The position numbers and the translations under genes are program-made. The notes below the pieces were generated by a model. It was not told where the DNA came from. It saw nothing but the letters and a program-made list of their open reading frames with translations, and did not search any database. Source: Beroe ovata (taxonomy: Eukaryota; Ctenophora; Nuda; Beroida; Beroidae). Taken from it: a DNA stretch of 64,000 nt. This document shows, piece by piece, positions 25,293 to 38,500 of the stretch (position 1 is its first letter; every line of letters starts with the position of its first letter). The stretch lies in assembly GCA_946803715.1 (NCBI GenBank), contig CAMPET010000015.1, forward strand, positions 401,903 through 465,902, in the 5' to 3' direction.

Positions 25293-27389
25293 CAAAGTCA
25301 GCAATAAGATAATCACCGACCTGCAGGCGCATCCTCAGGACTCCGGGATCTTGCTCTCCGCTCTGCCCTCTCCGTGGAAGTCCCCCGTTTCCGGGACCTA
25401 TCCGGGGTCCTCGTCCGGTCCCCTCTCACTCTGTCCGGGGTCTTGGCCCGCGGGAAGTGGTCCCTCGGACCGTACGAATCGGGAGTTCTCGGCCGCTGGC
25501 CGGCGTCCTCAGGGGGCGGTGGATTCCACGAGGATCGATCTCTGCCATCGTTCACGTGGTTTGGGAGAGAGTCCATACACGATTGTGACCTCTGGTGGGG
25601 TAATATGGGTGTGGTCATTCATAGGGGGACATTGGGGAGAGAGACTGCCATATCAATTGGACCTGGAGTTTATTTCGTCAAGAAAAGGTCGAAATGACGC
25701 AAGGAGTTATAGAATTATTGGGAGAACAATTGAAAGCAGTTCGCGCTGCTGTGTCTACACGCATCCGAGAAGTGTGAAAGCATATATGTGTGCTTATGGA
25801 GGAGTTGTGCAGGCAGGAAATATTATATTATCATACAGTATAAATTATAGGACGAGCTGCATATTAACATTGGCAGGGCAGAACTCTGACAATTGTTGGT
25901 GCACTGCGGCCTGAAGTCACGTGACTTATATGGAAGTCACGCGCGAAGCCACGCGTGATATGAAGTCATATGGCATATATAGCTACCTGTGAAGAATGGT
26001 CATTCAGTTTTGGCGGGAAAGGAATACTGGGTGGTGCTGGCATGTGAAGGTACGCACTCGCTGCATCATACCGCCCTCTTGAATTCGAGTACTCTGGATA
26101 CCAATCATCATTTCCAATTCCACCACGACCCCTATCCGCCCGTGAATTACAATCACTGTCCGGTATTTTGGAGTGACTTGTTCGGTTGCCGGAGGCCGGC
26201 GGATAATATTTCCGGGGTGGATCGGATGGGCTCGATGCCGGAGATGCTGGGAGCTCGTAATCGTTCACAAATATCCTCTGTTGAGCGTTCATCTTGTCAG
26301 GCCGATACATGACCGTGACGAGGGTACATGTATAGCAGATATGTATCCGTGTGTGTGTGTGTAGACGAAACAAGCAGATTCGTATCCGCGTGTGTGTAGA
26401 CGAAACAAAGCAGGAAACTAGACGGGAGAAACAAAGATCTATTTCAATGGAACACTCACTGGCATCTCATCCAATCGAGAGAGTGTGTATAATAAACGTG
26501 CTAATCAACTCCGGGTAGACAGATAATGACGGCTAAGTACAATCTGTGACTACCATATTGTCAGACTGCAGCTGAGAACCACTAGCTGTGTGTTCGAGCA
26601 ATAATGTAAACCTAGGTCACGGCGATATTGTGGGAGAGTGAGAATGAGTTAAACGGCAATCAGACACGTCCCGTGACGAGCTACGTCACTCAGTCAGATT
26701 ACATTGAGTTAGACACGAGTAGTGGGACACGTGCACGTGTCAGGTGGATGTCACCAGGGTGACGAGTTGCACGTGTGTGTGTGCCAATGATACCTGGATG
26801 TAAACACTGACTGAGGCATGGTGCCCATGTTAATTCTACTACACTAAACAGCTCCCGTTTGATACTCGTGCAGTACGTGTGTGTGCGTGTGTGTTGAGCT
26901 GCTTCCCGGGCACTCTTCCATCGACAGTTTATATTACTGTCATTATCGCAAGCTGAGACAACTGGACTCCAGTAAGAAGAGCATCGCATGCGCGGGTTGA
27001 ACATGGCTTAGAAAATGAGGACAATGACAAGTTGAAGAAGTGAGAATTCTGACCAGCAGTCTACGTCAGATCCAGTAAAAGAGGAAGGAAGCACAGCGAA
27101 AGCTGGAAATCTCACACTCTCCCTCCATATGAATCCCCCCACCCTGAACTCACCAGGAATCAGTACTTACATTCAGTGGCGGAGCAGTGCTATTCTTCAT
27201 CCCACCAGCAGTTGACCCGCGGGATCGAGACCTCACGACTCCATCCCTGCCCTCCCCTCTCTCCTTCTCCCCCCGAGCCGCAGCTCGGGACCCAGATCGC
27301 TGGTTCTGTAGCTGAATTCTATCCGGTGTCTCGGAGGAGCTGGAGATGTTGACCAGCTCATCACGATACCAGTCTCCTGATGTTATCAT
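20674..27389 (-). CDS. Pro/Arg/Ser-rich low-complexity protein, or long N-terminus of the channel
   Basis: Eight exons join with matching phases: 27171-27389 (starts MITSGDWYRDELVN), 25987-26277, 25321-25591, 23657-24017, 21972-22061, 21417-21545, 21024-21212 and 20674-20830, for 569 codons. I recognise no folded domain. The protein is disordered: Arg/Ser/Thr-Pro repeats such as KTPDRVRGDRTRTPDR, an acidic block GEEEEVGEAETS, Tyr/Pro-rich stretches (SFRPYPAPYAHYPPHSTY) and a basic KKPKHKRSHSDSSSS. SR-like TPDR and RSRSP motifs suggest phosphorylation. Reading past the last exon gives a stop seven codons later (TGA at 20650-20652). Alternatively its phase-0 donor can splice in frame to the channel exon at 19562-19693, making one protein of about 1085 residues. 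Transcript data would decide. Exon borders are from splice motifs and phase only. Confidence 0.6.
20866..20997. repeat. 14-base tandem repeat in intron
   Basis: About nine units of CAGTAGTGAACTGT with minor variants (CACCAGTGAACTGT at the left). Confidence 0.93.
21303..21411. repeat. TGTACA-type palindromic cluster
   Basis: Overlapping palindromes of the form ACAATGTACATTGTACA and CATGTACATTGTAC in an intron. Similar clusters occur at 808-842 and 11608-11643. Confidence 0.75.
22392..22424. repeat. (GT)n microsatellite
   Basis: Short pure GT tract in an intron. Confidence 0.9.
23138..23247. repeat. inverted (GT)n/(AC)n microsatellite pair with hairpin centre
   Basis: A (GT)n tract is followed by TTCGGTATTATACCGAA and an (AC)n tract, so the whole block is self-complementary around TATTATA. 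Confidence 0.9.
23562..23642. repeat. short tandem repeat, unit about 22 bases
   Basis: Four units of AATTAACACCCCCAATTAAA-like sequence next to the exon at 23657-24017. Confidence 0.85.
24250..24358. repeat. (TG)n microsatellite with assembly gap
   Basis: TG-rich tract broken by nine Ns (24284-24292) and a T run. Length not resolved. Confidence 0.9.
25261..25289. repeat. (GT)n microsatellite
   Basis: Pure GT tract about 30 bases left of a coding exon, in the intron. Confidence 0.9.
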
Positions 27390-30300
27390 ATCGCACTGGT
27401 ACTGCAGCAGTTGCTAAGGTGTGTGTTGCACGTGCAGTATACTGCGCGCGCACCGCTCCAACTGCTGTATAAGTCTCCAACACAATGTGTGTGTCTCAGC
27501 TACGCTTCATCAGGTTGTGGATAGCTTGCAAATAGAATGGGGTTAACATGGTCATAATACATAACTTAGCTAAACACAGAACGCGGGTGTTCGCTGGACA
27601 TATAATAGGAAGTTATTGAAATGACTTTGAACTTGAAGTTGCTTGATTCAAATGGGCTCGTTCAATTTCTCAGAAAAACTTTGCCACATTGGCCAGGCCT
27701 TTCATGCAGCCTTCAGGACCTGCAGTGCAGGTCAACTAAGTGCGGTCAAATTTTCCTTTTGAATATATGTCCAGCGAGCAAAGTTTGCCGGGTCAAATAG
27801 AGCCAAGTTACTGATGTTAATGTTTTCAACGCTTAAAGTTAAATTATGGCATCATAGGGACACCAATAAAAGTCCCTAATAGTAATGCTGAATAATATTG
27901 GTTTTATTTGAAAAATTCAGTGAATATTCCTAATAAAACACATCTAAAATAAGATTGCCCAAGATGTAAATATATGAGAGGGCGGGGTTATGATTCTAAG
28001 CTATATCTATAGTTTGAGAGTTATTTGGGCACATGTACCAGCAATAGTACACATAAAATGGGCGCAAGTATTATAGCGTATAACGTGCACGGAGAAAATA
28101 AACTGCGATGACAATTTAGCATTTTTTGAAATTACGTTTTCATAAAACTAAAATAGTTCTACTATTATTTGTCCTTGATAATGTTCTCGAGAAAAGGCCT
28201 GAGAAATGTAATAATGGTTGAAACGCTGTGAAAAACATCTAGTTGAAAACGCGGGTCGGCGATTCCGAAATGATCCGCTGTCGTGAGGAGCAAGCGAAAA
28301 ACATACTGGGGAGCTCTAGATAGGTACAGCTAAATATTATTTGCCGAAACGCAGGGATATATTTGTCAAAATTCATAAATCGCAACACCCACAACACCGA
28401 GACATACATGCTGAATTTAATTGCCACTAAAAGAGTGCAATTAATATATGTGACTTTAGTAACGTAAAGTAAGTTGTAATATATTCATCTTGTATTATAT
28501 TATCTAATGTCACATACTCTCATACTGCGAATATTATACGCACAGCTCGAAATAACAATTATATGGACGTGACAATTGTGGTAAAAAGTAACAATTTATC
28601 ACCGTTAGGCGGTGAAGCGCACATATTGAGTGCCAAAATGTGGCTCTGTTCCATACAAGCCATGAATTCTACCAAGATAAGCAGTATACGGTATACCATG
28701 ATTGCGGCAAAATGCAGCGCGATCAGCAGCACGCGCGAAAGCTAAAGCTAAATTATTGCCAAAACCAATTGCTGGAGAAGCCCGGCCAATGTCAGTATGC
28801 GATGGTCGACTGGACAATGTTTCTAAACCGAAACGGTTTCTGATGGACCTAAATTGCTGTCCGTCGATGAATTGCCGGCACCTCGGTGCTGGGGCCACGC
28901 CCATTTTTGGCGATGCAAGAAGCACATTTTTCATGGCAGATGAGCAGAATTCTAAAAAGTAAATATACGACCTTTTACACTTCCTACGGCAATGCTTACT
29001 TGGGTCGTATGCATGGAAGCATGTCAATGAACCTCCGCTGACCCCCTACACTCCTACGACCTTTACTGAATGGACTATGGCAATTGGTGAGTATGCAGAT
29101 AGACAGTCCTCAGCTACTGGTGTTTGTATAAAATTCTGTCAATGATCCTCTATTCTATCTAGTTTAAAGTTTTAAGCGAGTCATATATACAGAACGGTAT
29201 GGATCAGAACAATAATCCTAGACTTATGAAGGGTCAATTTAGACGGTGATAACACTATATAGTGTCGTGTATAGCGCGATACATTCCAACACATACAAGA
29301 TTTGAGTGTATGAAGACGCAGACACAAATATCGAACATATAAATATATTGGGTGTACGAACTGAATATATTAATAGAAGTAAAACCACATGATATGCCCG
29401 AGTCAAAACATAGCCCTGTCTGCATGCGTGCATTGTAAACAGAATACGGCATGACGCGTGAATATCAGTACAGCACGGAAAGGTCGGGCGAGCAGGCCGA
29501 ATTTTGGTGCAGTGAGGGGGAAGACAAGGTCAGCAGTTGTGTCGACAGCTCTGCCGCTGTACCCCCATGCCGTCTGAAAATGACATCGAAAAAGGGAGCA
29601 TATACCCCGACACTATAGCGAGAGCCGTGCTGCAAAGCTAATTACACTAATTTCTATCGTTAATTGGACCACAGAGCAGCTACTCTAGCGTCTATATATA
29701 CGCTTGCATTGTGCTAGAATTTGTCGAAGAGTTTTGATCGCCGACTCTTGCTCTAAGTATGAATTTTGGTTCTGGGTATCCGATTCCGAGCCAAATCGAA
29801 CTGGGCTGGTGTCCGCCGTACCAGCAACCAGACAAGCTATAATGGACGCTTATTACTTCACCAACAACTAATTATCACGCTAATTAATTAACAATACCAC
29901 TACCAGTAATACGTGTTCAAAGGAATTTTCAGTGTAATTCCATCTAGAGGACAAAGTATTGGCATCACATGGCGCTATCCTACGTCACTATAAATTGGCG
30001 ATGTCACTAACAAGTCTGAACAACGGTTAACGGATAATTACTCTAACGTCACGCGAACGACCTAGCTTGCAGCGTACTTTGAGATGAGAATCCGTAACGC
30101 TTTACATTACCAGATCGGAATAGGTGGATGCATAGACGTGTAGCTTATTGGATAGCATCGGTTTCATATTCCACCCTCATAATAGTAGTGCTGTAATGGC
30201 GCTTATAATAGTAGCGCTGCAATGGCGCTTATAATAGTAGCACTGTAATGGCGCTTATAATAGTTTGCTGTATAATTGGCACTGTATAATGGCGCTGTAT

Positions 30301-32553
30301 ATGTATTGGTGCTGTAGTCGCGTTCTCATTCTATAAAACTGCAAGGGGCGCTGTACTGCCCCAGATAATGACTGTGTAAGATCGCATGACAGCAAGAACA
30401 TAGTAATACAGCAATGTCACTATTTAGTTTTTTGTAGTACAATGTCACTGTCAGTAACAGAATTTAGTCAGTAGCAGTATTTATAGTGTGGTGACAGACG
30501 GGTGACAGATCAGAGAGAAATGCTTCAGTGACGTCATGATTTCAATGGAAAGTAGTTATCTATAATGTGCGATAGAAACATATCCTCTAAAAATACATCA
30601 TCTGAAGCGGGGGCAAGGCAAACTTCGGCAACACTGGAGGAAATAGGAAAACTTTGCTAAAGTATGCCGCTTAACTCACCCTCTAGATTAAAACAGGAAC
30701 CTAGGTTCTTGTGAAATGAGTCTCAACTCTCAGGGGAAGAAACTAGAGGGATGTTCTTGACGTTCTGTCAATCAAGAAGACATGCGAGATTCCGACACTG
30801 TAATCTGCCATGAACCCAGACCTAGTTCATATCACGTTTCCTACTTTTCTACGGCTTCGAACAAGATCATTAGACAAGAGATCGTCTACACTCTACAGGG
30901 GTTTTACTGACCGGACAATTGACCAAACAACACTTCATCGTGCAACAAAAATCTCGACACTTCACAAGACTGACTTTCACGACACGCGTTGGTCACGTGC
31001 CAAATTCTAGAAATAGTAATCCCAGCACAGTTTTCGCATTTTTCGATTTTGATCACGAAGATAACAGATCTATAGATCACGGCGGCATTGATTGACGCAG
31101 GCATTCCGAAGTCCAGACTCTAGATACTTCAATATGACCTTTGAAACTTGGAGAATTTCTGAGAAATTGATCTCGATATCTTGCCAATGATTCGACTACC
31201 TATACACTTCTATAGGATTAGTACAACTAATCTAGACAAGAGAATTTGGTAGAAAAATAGTTTGATATATGTACAGTCTGTATTAATATTTACATCTGTT
31301 AACAATTAAACTAAATATATATTGTGCAACGAAAATTCATAAAAAATATCATAGCTTTAGCTGGTATATGGAATTGCTAACTATTTTCATAAACTTAGGG
31401 AACATAACTTAAACATGAGAATAAGTTAGACTATTCGCAAAATTCAAATCGCACTATGCATTGATAAAGGTCTAACCAGGGCAACTATAGGAGTTAGGAC
31501 CTATGTCAAGGTGCTGAAACTGTTGAAATGAATAAAATGAACAATAGCAGTTTTCACAGCTCCTTAAAAAAGTTAAGTATTTAAACGTTGGTATATTACT
31601 CGCTTATATATTTTCCTTACTTAAACCCAAATTTAGGAGACCATAATACATCGGCATTGTGTGTAATACTATAAGTGCAATATATCAAATCTGCTACTGC
31701 TATGATATATTAATTTGGAAGGTCGTAAATTTGAGAATTTCTAACTGTGAGCTGATATGAAGAGTCTTCAAGCTGGCGCCACGAGTTTACATTCCTCAAA
31801 GAGGTTCCACCCAATTTGAAGTCGAAAATAAGGACTTCGTATGACAAAATAAGCAATTCATGCAGCATGATGCGCTGGGTAACAAGCTATCTGGGGTAAT
31901 TGTGACCAATGTAGTGAATTGGCGTATTTGTGACTGTTTACTTGGTAGCATTATAATATTCAGTGAAATTTAGTCATATCTTAATTTGTCCATGACAGTC
32001 AGAGCCTTAAACGATCCAGTTTAGACATCAAATAATAGCAACCCCTACTGATATAACATAAATCACGACTATAATATATTGTGCAATGGAGAAAACATTA
32101 CAAGTCAACTCCCCATGACTCAGCAGGGTGAGAGAGTCTGGGATGCAGCGAAAAAGGGGGGGGGATGTGAATTCTGATTTCTTTGGATAATCTGATCAAC
32201 AATACTCGAACAAACATTGGGCGTCATTTGGTACACACTAGATACAGTCTTTTTGATTCATGTTTTATTATGGACCCAGCCTTATCGATACGAACAATCT
32301 TAAATTCACGTTGTCCATCGAGTAATGTCAATTGGGGGACGAAAATGAGGTAAAAACAATCAACGAGTATGACTTTACTCTGAAACCTACTTAAAACATA
32401 GTAAAACCCCCCCCAACATAGTATTTCACCGACAAATTTATGTACAATTGAGAACGTTCACACACTCACGTGCATCATCATTGACGTCACAATTTGACGT
32501 GCGAGCTATTATTAGAGGCTGTGTGGGAACTCTAATTGAAGTTTTGTCCGACC
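27390..32553. other. about 5 kb with no recognisable gene
   Basis: Many short frames but no domain. The longest is a 140-codon minus-strand frame at 28605-29027, of which I recognise nothing. A tandem repeat lies at 30176-30310. This stretch holds the upstream flank of the Pro/Arg-rich gene and the downstream flank of CDK20. Non-coding RNAs cannot be excluded by eye. Confidence 0.5.
30176..30310. repeat. minisatellite, unit about 27 bases
   Basis: Units like ATAATAGTAGCGCTGCAATG plus GCGCTT, three clear copies then degenerate ones ending in GTATAATGGCGCTGTAT. Confidence 0.9.
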
Positions 32554-35500
32554 CTAATTGGAATCTAGAACGGACTTGGCATTGATATTGAACATGACAG
32601 GGTTCACTAAGCTGTTTTCCACAGGAATGTCAATGTCAATGTCGTTGGTCACGCCCTTTTTGCTCTGTCGAGTTGGAATCGGGAGTTCTGAGTGATGTGC
32701 TGGCAGAGGTTCCACGAAGAACCACGGGTGCAACAGCGCCTGTAAAGACAAGTGTTGCCATGGTGATGACGGGCGAGTGGTAACGCGTGTGTCAAGTGTA
32801 ACTGCGTGAGCGGTAACGCGTGTGTCCCATGACATGTGTATTGTTCGGAACAAAAACACGGTAGACTTTTTCAGTTGACGTAAATATGGAGATTGGGTAG
32901 GAGTATATAAATCAAGGTGATAGGCAGTTTCAAGTTTTTACTCGTTGTTATCAAGAGGCAGACATTGACAGGGGGGTAGATTTGACGAAAAAAGGAAAAC
33001 TATCAAAAAAGAGAATGGAACCAAGAGAATAAAACCAATGTGGTACTTTTTGTGGCCAGGTATTAAAACAGCAGAGTGCATTAAAGCATGCATAAGCTGG
33101 TGAATTACAACAGCTCTTACAGTGACAAGCTGTAGAAAAGGAGTAATTTAGAATACACGTGTGAACTCCTAATACAGCGCACCTCACACAAACACAATAG
33201 TGTACGTGAGTCTCTACGTGTTGAGTTCTACAGAAAGAGGGGAGAGGAGGAGACAAAGGGGAGCGAAATTGTCGGAAAATTGTCTGAAATTTGACATAAA
33301 ATTGGGCGCTTCAGTTTCCAGCCAAAGCAGATAGATAGCCATACGTAAAGGTCAACGCGGCAAGTCATGCTTTGTTATTAAGTTTGCAGTTCTTCGAAAA
33401 AATGTGGAAATTGAAAGAACTCGGGGATTTTTCAGGCGAATAACTATAGGGGGAGTGCAACGGGAACTGAAAGCACGTGACCTGTATTGGGAGACAGAGA
33501 GAAATTGTGATATTCTCAAACTTTTAAAGTGTCAGCGGCTTGTAATCACAAATTAGAGTAGCAATTACCGTATCAAATGTATGCAGGTTCTGTTCGACTT
33601 TGTATGTTTGTCACAAATTAATGAATGTCGATATCCCTAAAGTCAGCTGCAAATCACAATTATAGATATGCAAATAAATTCACCCCGCCTTAATCTTGAG
33701 TCATGTAATAAAAAGATCAAAGCCTCCTCCCCGACTCAGTTTAAGATCATCACCCTCAAAAAGTCAGTATGAGTAACTTCCTGACCCAAGGAGAGACATT
33801 TAGGCTAAGATCCTAACCCTCAAAGGGTCAGTTAGGCTGAGATCCTAACCCTCAAACAAAGGGTCGGCAATGATTCTCAAAGGGCTAGGGTCTCAATCTA
33901 TGGTAACATGTACCTGGGCGGCAGGGAGGCGGTCAGCGGCGTTGTACACCAAGAAGTTTGATATGAGATCCAGAGCTTCGGGACTCGCCTCAGGGACCAC
34001 CTCGGAGAGGGGGATGGGCGGACAGTAGTCGAACGTGATCTTGTTGTAGTCCGGTAGTGACGTCATTACGGGCCACATCTGCAATTTATTGTGGTTAGGA
34101 TAAAGTTGCAGGGGAGGGGGGTGTTGTAGGTATTTGTATGGGTGTGGTCGGAGTCAGGGCGTGGTTTTAATTTGGTGAACTCTCTTGAAGTAAAGGGGAC
34201 AATTGCGTCAATAATGAGCAAGACATGTGCATCGTGCATGCTAACAATTTCCTTGACGCACACTCTCTCCCCTCCCTTTCTCTGACAGCTGTCAGTATCA
34301 GTCTGGGGTTTGACATGTACTTCCCAACATGAAGTTCATATATCAGTCGGCATACAACTGCCATACTGCTGGCGGTTATTTGTATTGTACTCGGAAGGGC
34401 AAGAAGCTTTCTGTTAATTGGCGTGATAATTTGTGTGTGACCCCGAGACGCGGTAATCAGTGTTAATTTCACTGCCAATTCCACTCGACGATATAGTACA
34501 GCTATGAAAATAGTCAATAAATAGTTAGGAATTCGCATGCCACTGTTGAAGGTGCTTGACACAACTGATTGACACAGTAAAAGACAAGTTCAGAACGTGA
34601 GGACGGGATACTATGATATACAATGAGGCTACTTTGAGCGGATCTTCGCTCCAAAAAATCCCTATCTGTAACAGCTGTAAGAGAACTGTAGTCCATCAGA
34701 TGTGCCCGTGCGTCTGTGTTCGCGTGCTGTCATATGTCCATGTGTTCGTATTTCTGTCAGATAGCCAACAACTCCATGCCCTACATGTGTCTGTCTACTT
34801 GTCTGTCTAGTGTCTGTCTATAATATCTGCACGCCTGTACACACCTCTGTGGTCGGTGTACCGAGCACTCTCAGCACGCAGTACAACTGCTCTATGTCCG
34901 TCTCCCCTGGGAAGAGTGGGGAGTTGTTGAGCATCTCCCCGAAAATGCAGCCCACAGCCCACATATCCACCGCTGAATCGTATATCCGAGCTCCGTATAG
35001 GAGCTCAGGTGAGCGGTACCATCGTGTCGCCACCTGAGTACAAGTTGGGGAGGGGGAATGAGGGGGAATTAGTAGGGAATGTATACAAGCGGGGGAGGGG
35101 AATGAGGAGGGAATGTATACAAGCGGGGGAGGGGGAATGAGGGACTGAAGGGAGCTGTCAGTCACGTGAATTTAAATCTCAAAACAGAGAATACACAGTA
35201 TCCGTATATTTCTACGAATACAGTGCGATGATGCGCGGTAAGAACTACTCGTGGTGGAGAGCAGTTAGCACGTGGACGGACGCGCGCGCCACGCATTCTC
35301 CTTACCTGGTGAGAGTAGCACCGTTGAGTGGAGTTGTCATGGACTCGAGCCAAGCCAAAATCTGCTATTTTGAGGTGACCTGCGGTGAGGTGAGGCATTT
35401 GTTAATTTCTCTCAATCGCTTATAAACGATCGTAAATCGGTTTGTAACATTTTAATACAAAATGGAATTGGAATGAATTCTAAATTTTGTTGACAATGGT

Positions 35501-38500
35501 GAGTTCAGTGAATTGAAACATCGGTTCACTGAATTGACACTATGACACTATAACAGACACTCGACAGCTTCATACAATAGCAATATCAGAATATCAGAAT
35601 AACGAAAAACAACTGCAGCCCTGTTTATAGCAACAATAATCGTGTTACAACCTTAGACACGATGAATACGAATTTCAGTTGTCACTCTCAAATTGAACAC
35701 AACCTCAGAGCCTTCTCTCTTCTGGCTTCACATTTACACACACACGATGCTGCACTGCTCGTGTCCTCGCCCAGCGAAACCCTGTTCAAATGGTCGAGGA
35801 TTTTGACCTTGTCTTTTTGCGATAGTCTGCCTATTGGATCACTTGACGACGAGTCACATGACTGGTCAATCTTCTGTGACAGTCCCCTGCTCTGTGATAT
35901 AATATCTGAGTTGTCCCGATTTAAATTGTTACTAACTGACGTCATAACCTCGTAATCAGTATCACGTGATGCGTCACGTGATGCGTCACATGTCACCACA
36001 TCGATGTTGTCAGCGGTTACGGGGGTTCCCTGTCCACTGCAACAAGAGTTACTCTGACATGACTGACACTCGCTGCTCAGCATCTTCGGACTACAGTTCG
36101 TAGTCTCAGGGTGTTCCGATGATTGCTCACGAGATGGCACGACTTCCACATGGTTCTCAACAGACATACTATCTCTTTTCACCGCATCTTCCAAGTAAGG
36201 CAAAACTTCGTTAGGAACTATATAATCACTGGTAGATAGACTGCTGAGAAATTCCTTGCTACTCAGGGGTCCGGAGCAACTTTGGAGTCGGATATACTCG
36301 GTTGCTTGTACTGGCGTGAGCCCCAGAGTAAGCAAGTCCTCGTACAGATGAGTCGATCGTCGTGCAAGTTTAGAGAACCGTATCCCAGCTCCACTGTGAG
36401 GTCCTTTAGCTGGTGATTCCACCACGTCTCTCAATGTGAGATATTCTGAATGCTGTCTCGAATCCATCTGCACTGTCAGAGTCCTGTTCCTCACAACACT
36501 TCCGTCGATTTCCGCGTATTTTACGACAGAGCTGTCGCTGATTTGCGGCTCCTCCTCCCTAATAACTATCCCCGTGTCAATGGCGCAGGGCTCGTTTACA
36601 ACAACACGGGGGTGGGTTGTGGTGAGGGATGTATCATTGCTCTCGTTTTGAACTGCCACGGCATTGAGAAGTGGATCTTCCATAGGTGGAATAGACACTT
36701 TGACAGGCGATGGATCAACAGAACTCTGTTCAGTGATCGAGTCTGCAAGACTAGCAGCCTCATTTTCCAGTTGATTCAGAACCTGTTCTATTGCCAGAGG
36801 GTTTGATACCACGATACTGGATTCCTCCCTAGCTTGTGCTATGCTAACTCCCATCGACCCGAGATCATCATACAGATGCGTCGACTGCCGAGTGAATGAA
36901 ACAGGTTCCACACTCCGCTGACTGGTGTAACGAACCGACCTCTTTCTATGGAGATTCTGCTTGTAGAAGAAGAATGCAACCACGAAAATGAGGATGGCCA
37001 TGACAAAAACCACGCCGATAACAACATACCAAGTCCAGAGGAGGATGTTTGTTCCCACTGAGTCTGCCAAGCACAAACTGTACGGTTGCCAAACTGTCCC
37101 GTTACTATAGCAACTCAACTCTTGCTCCAGAACTGCTGGAAACCTGTACAGTGAAAATGACCGACATCTCAATTCACTGACGAAGTCGTCTGGCGTATTC
37201 TGGCCCAGGTGAGAGCATTTCCCCTTCCTCGACACAACTATCCGGTGGTAAACAGTCCCGATGTGTCCGGTCGAGAACTCGGCCGATCTAGTGAGGAGTA
37301 TCTGATTGTAACCGTTACAGTAACCGACACCAGGGCACGTGGCTGAAAACCGGACAACGGAAACCACCGGGTTGGGATCTGGGAATCTATACCAGGTACC
37401 GGATTTCAGGAAACCGACATCACAATCGCCACATGAGTCATCGGGGGCGGACGATGTGAGGTTACAGAACCTTCTAGAAGTTCTGTCCCAGGGTCGGTGC
37501 TGGTTGAGCCCCTTGGGGGGCGTGACACGTGAGTAGTTGGTGTAGGTGGAGGGGGAAGCGCAGGAAGCATAGTCATCGTGACTCAGCACAAGGGGAGTTA
37601 GGAGGAATGGGACAAGCAACATCTTGAGTAGAGGTTAGGAAATGTCACGATATATGATATTCTCAGAATATTATTCTGTGATAACTAATGAGGAAACGGA
37701 TAAAAACTCCATAGCATCAGAAATATTGAAACAATACGGCAGAACGTCCATGTTCTAGAAGCCACGAACATTGTAACCTGCATCACAGGTCGAATTATCA
37801 GATGATCAAACTCGCAAACACATTTTTCTCTCCAATCACGGGGTAAATTATCGATCTAAATCAGCGGAAGTGGTTACGATTCACACACACTCACTGAATT
37901 TAAACCAGGTTACCAAACACGATGTACGTTTAGTGTAACATGATCCAGCTACCGTGTTATCAAAATACGGGGATTAATGCGTCGTAACCGTGGTGGCTAC
38001 TTCTTGTTACATTGCGGCAGATACTCAACATTTGTAGGGGAGGGAACGCGACTTCCTTCCTTCTCTCGATCCACGAGAGGGAGACAAATCTTATTACGTT
38101 AACCAGAAAAAGCACGACATTCAAGGTAAACCCATTTGGTCAAATAATCCTTGTCCGTTTTTCGTAGTTGAAGTGGCTCAGAAAGCCATGAAAATATTTG
38201 AAATATGTAGAAGATAAGTACCCACGGTGGGGAATAGCAAGGTTGCACAATGCAGAAGGATTTACTAGGGAAGGAAAGTATTTCCTTGTGTTTAAGGGAC
38301 GTCCTTCTAAAAGGCAAAATGTACGCCTGTGATTTGCGGTCAGCTTCGTACACTAGTAACCGCACGAAGGTAAACATAGAACAACAATTATAGAACGAAT
38401 TCGTCCCTCGAAACTTCCTATCATTGTCAGACAATAACTTCCTGCTGTGAATAGATAGTCAATCCTATCATAAACTTTGAAGTGTACTAAGATCAACAAC

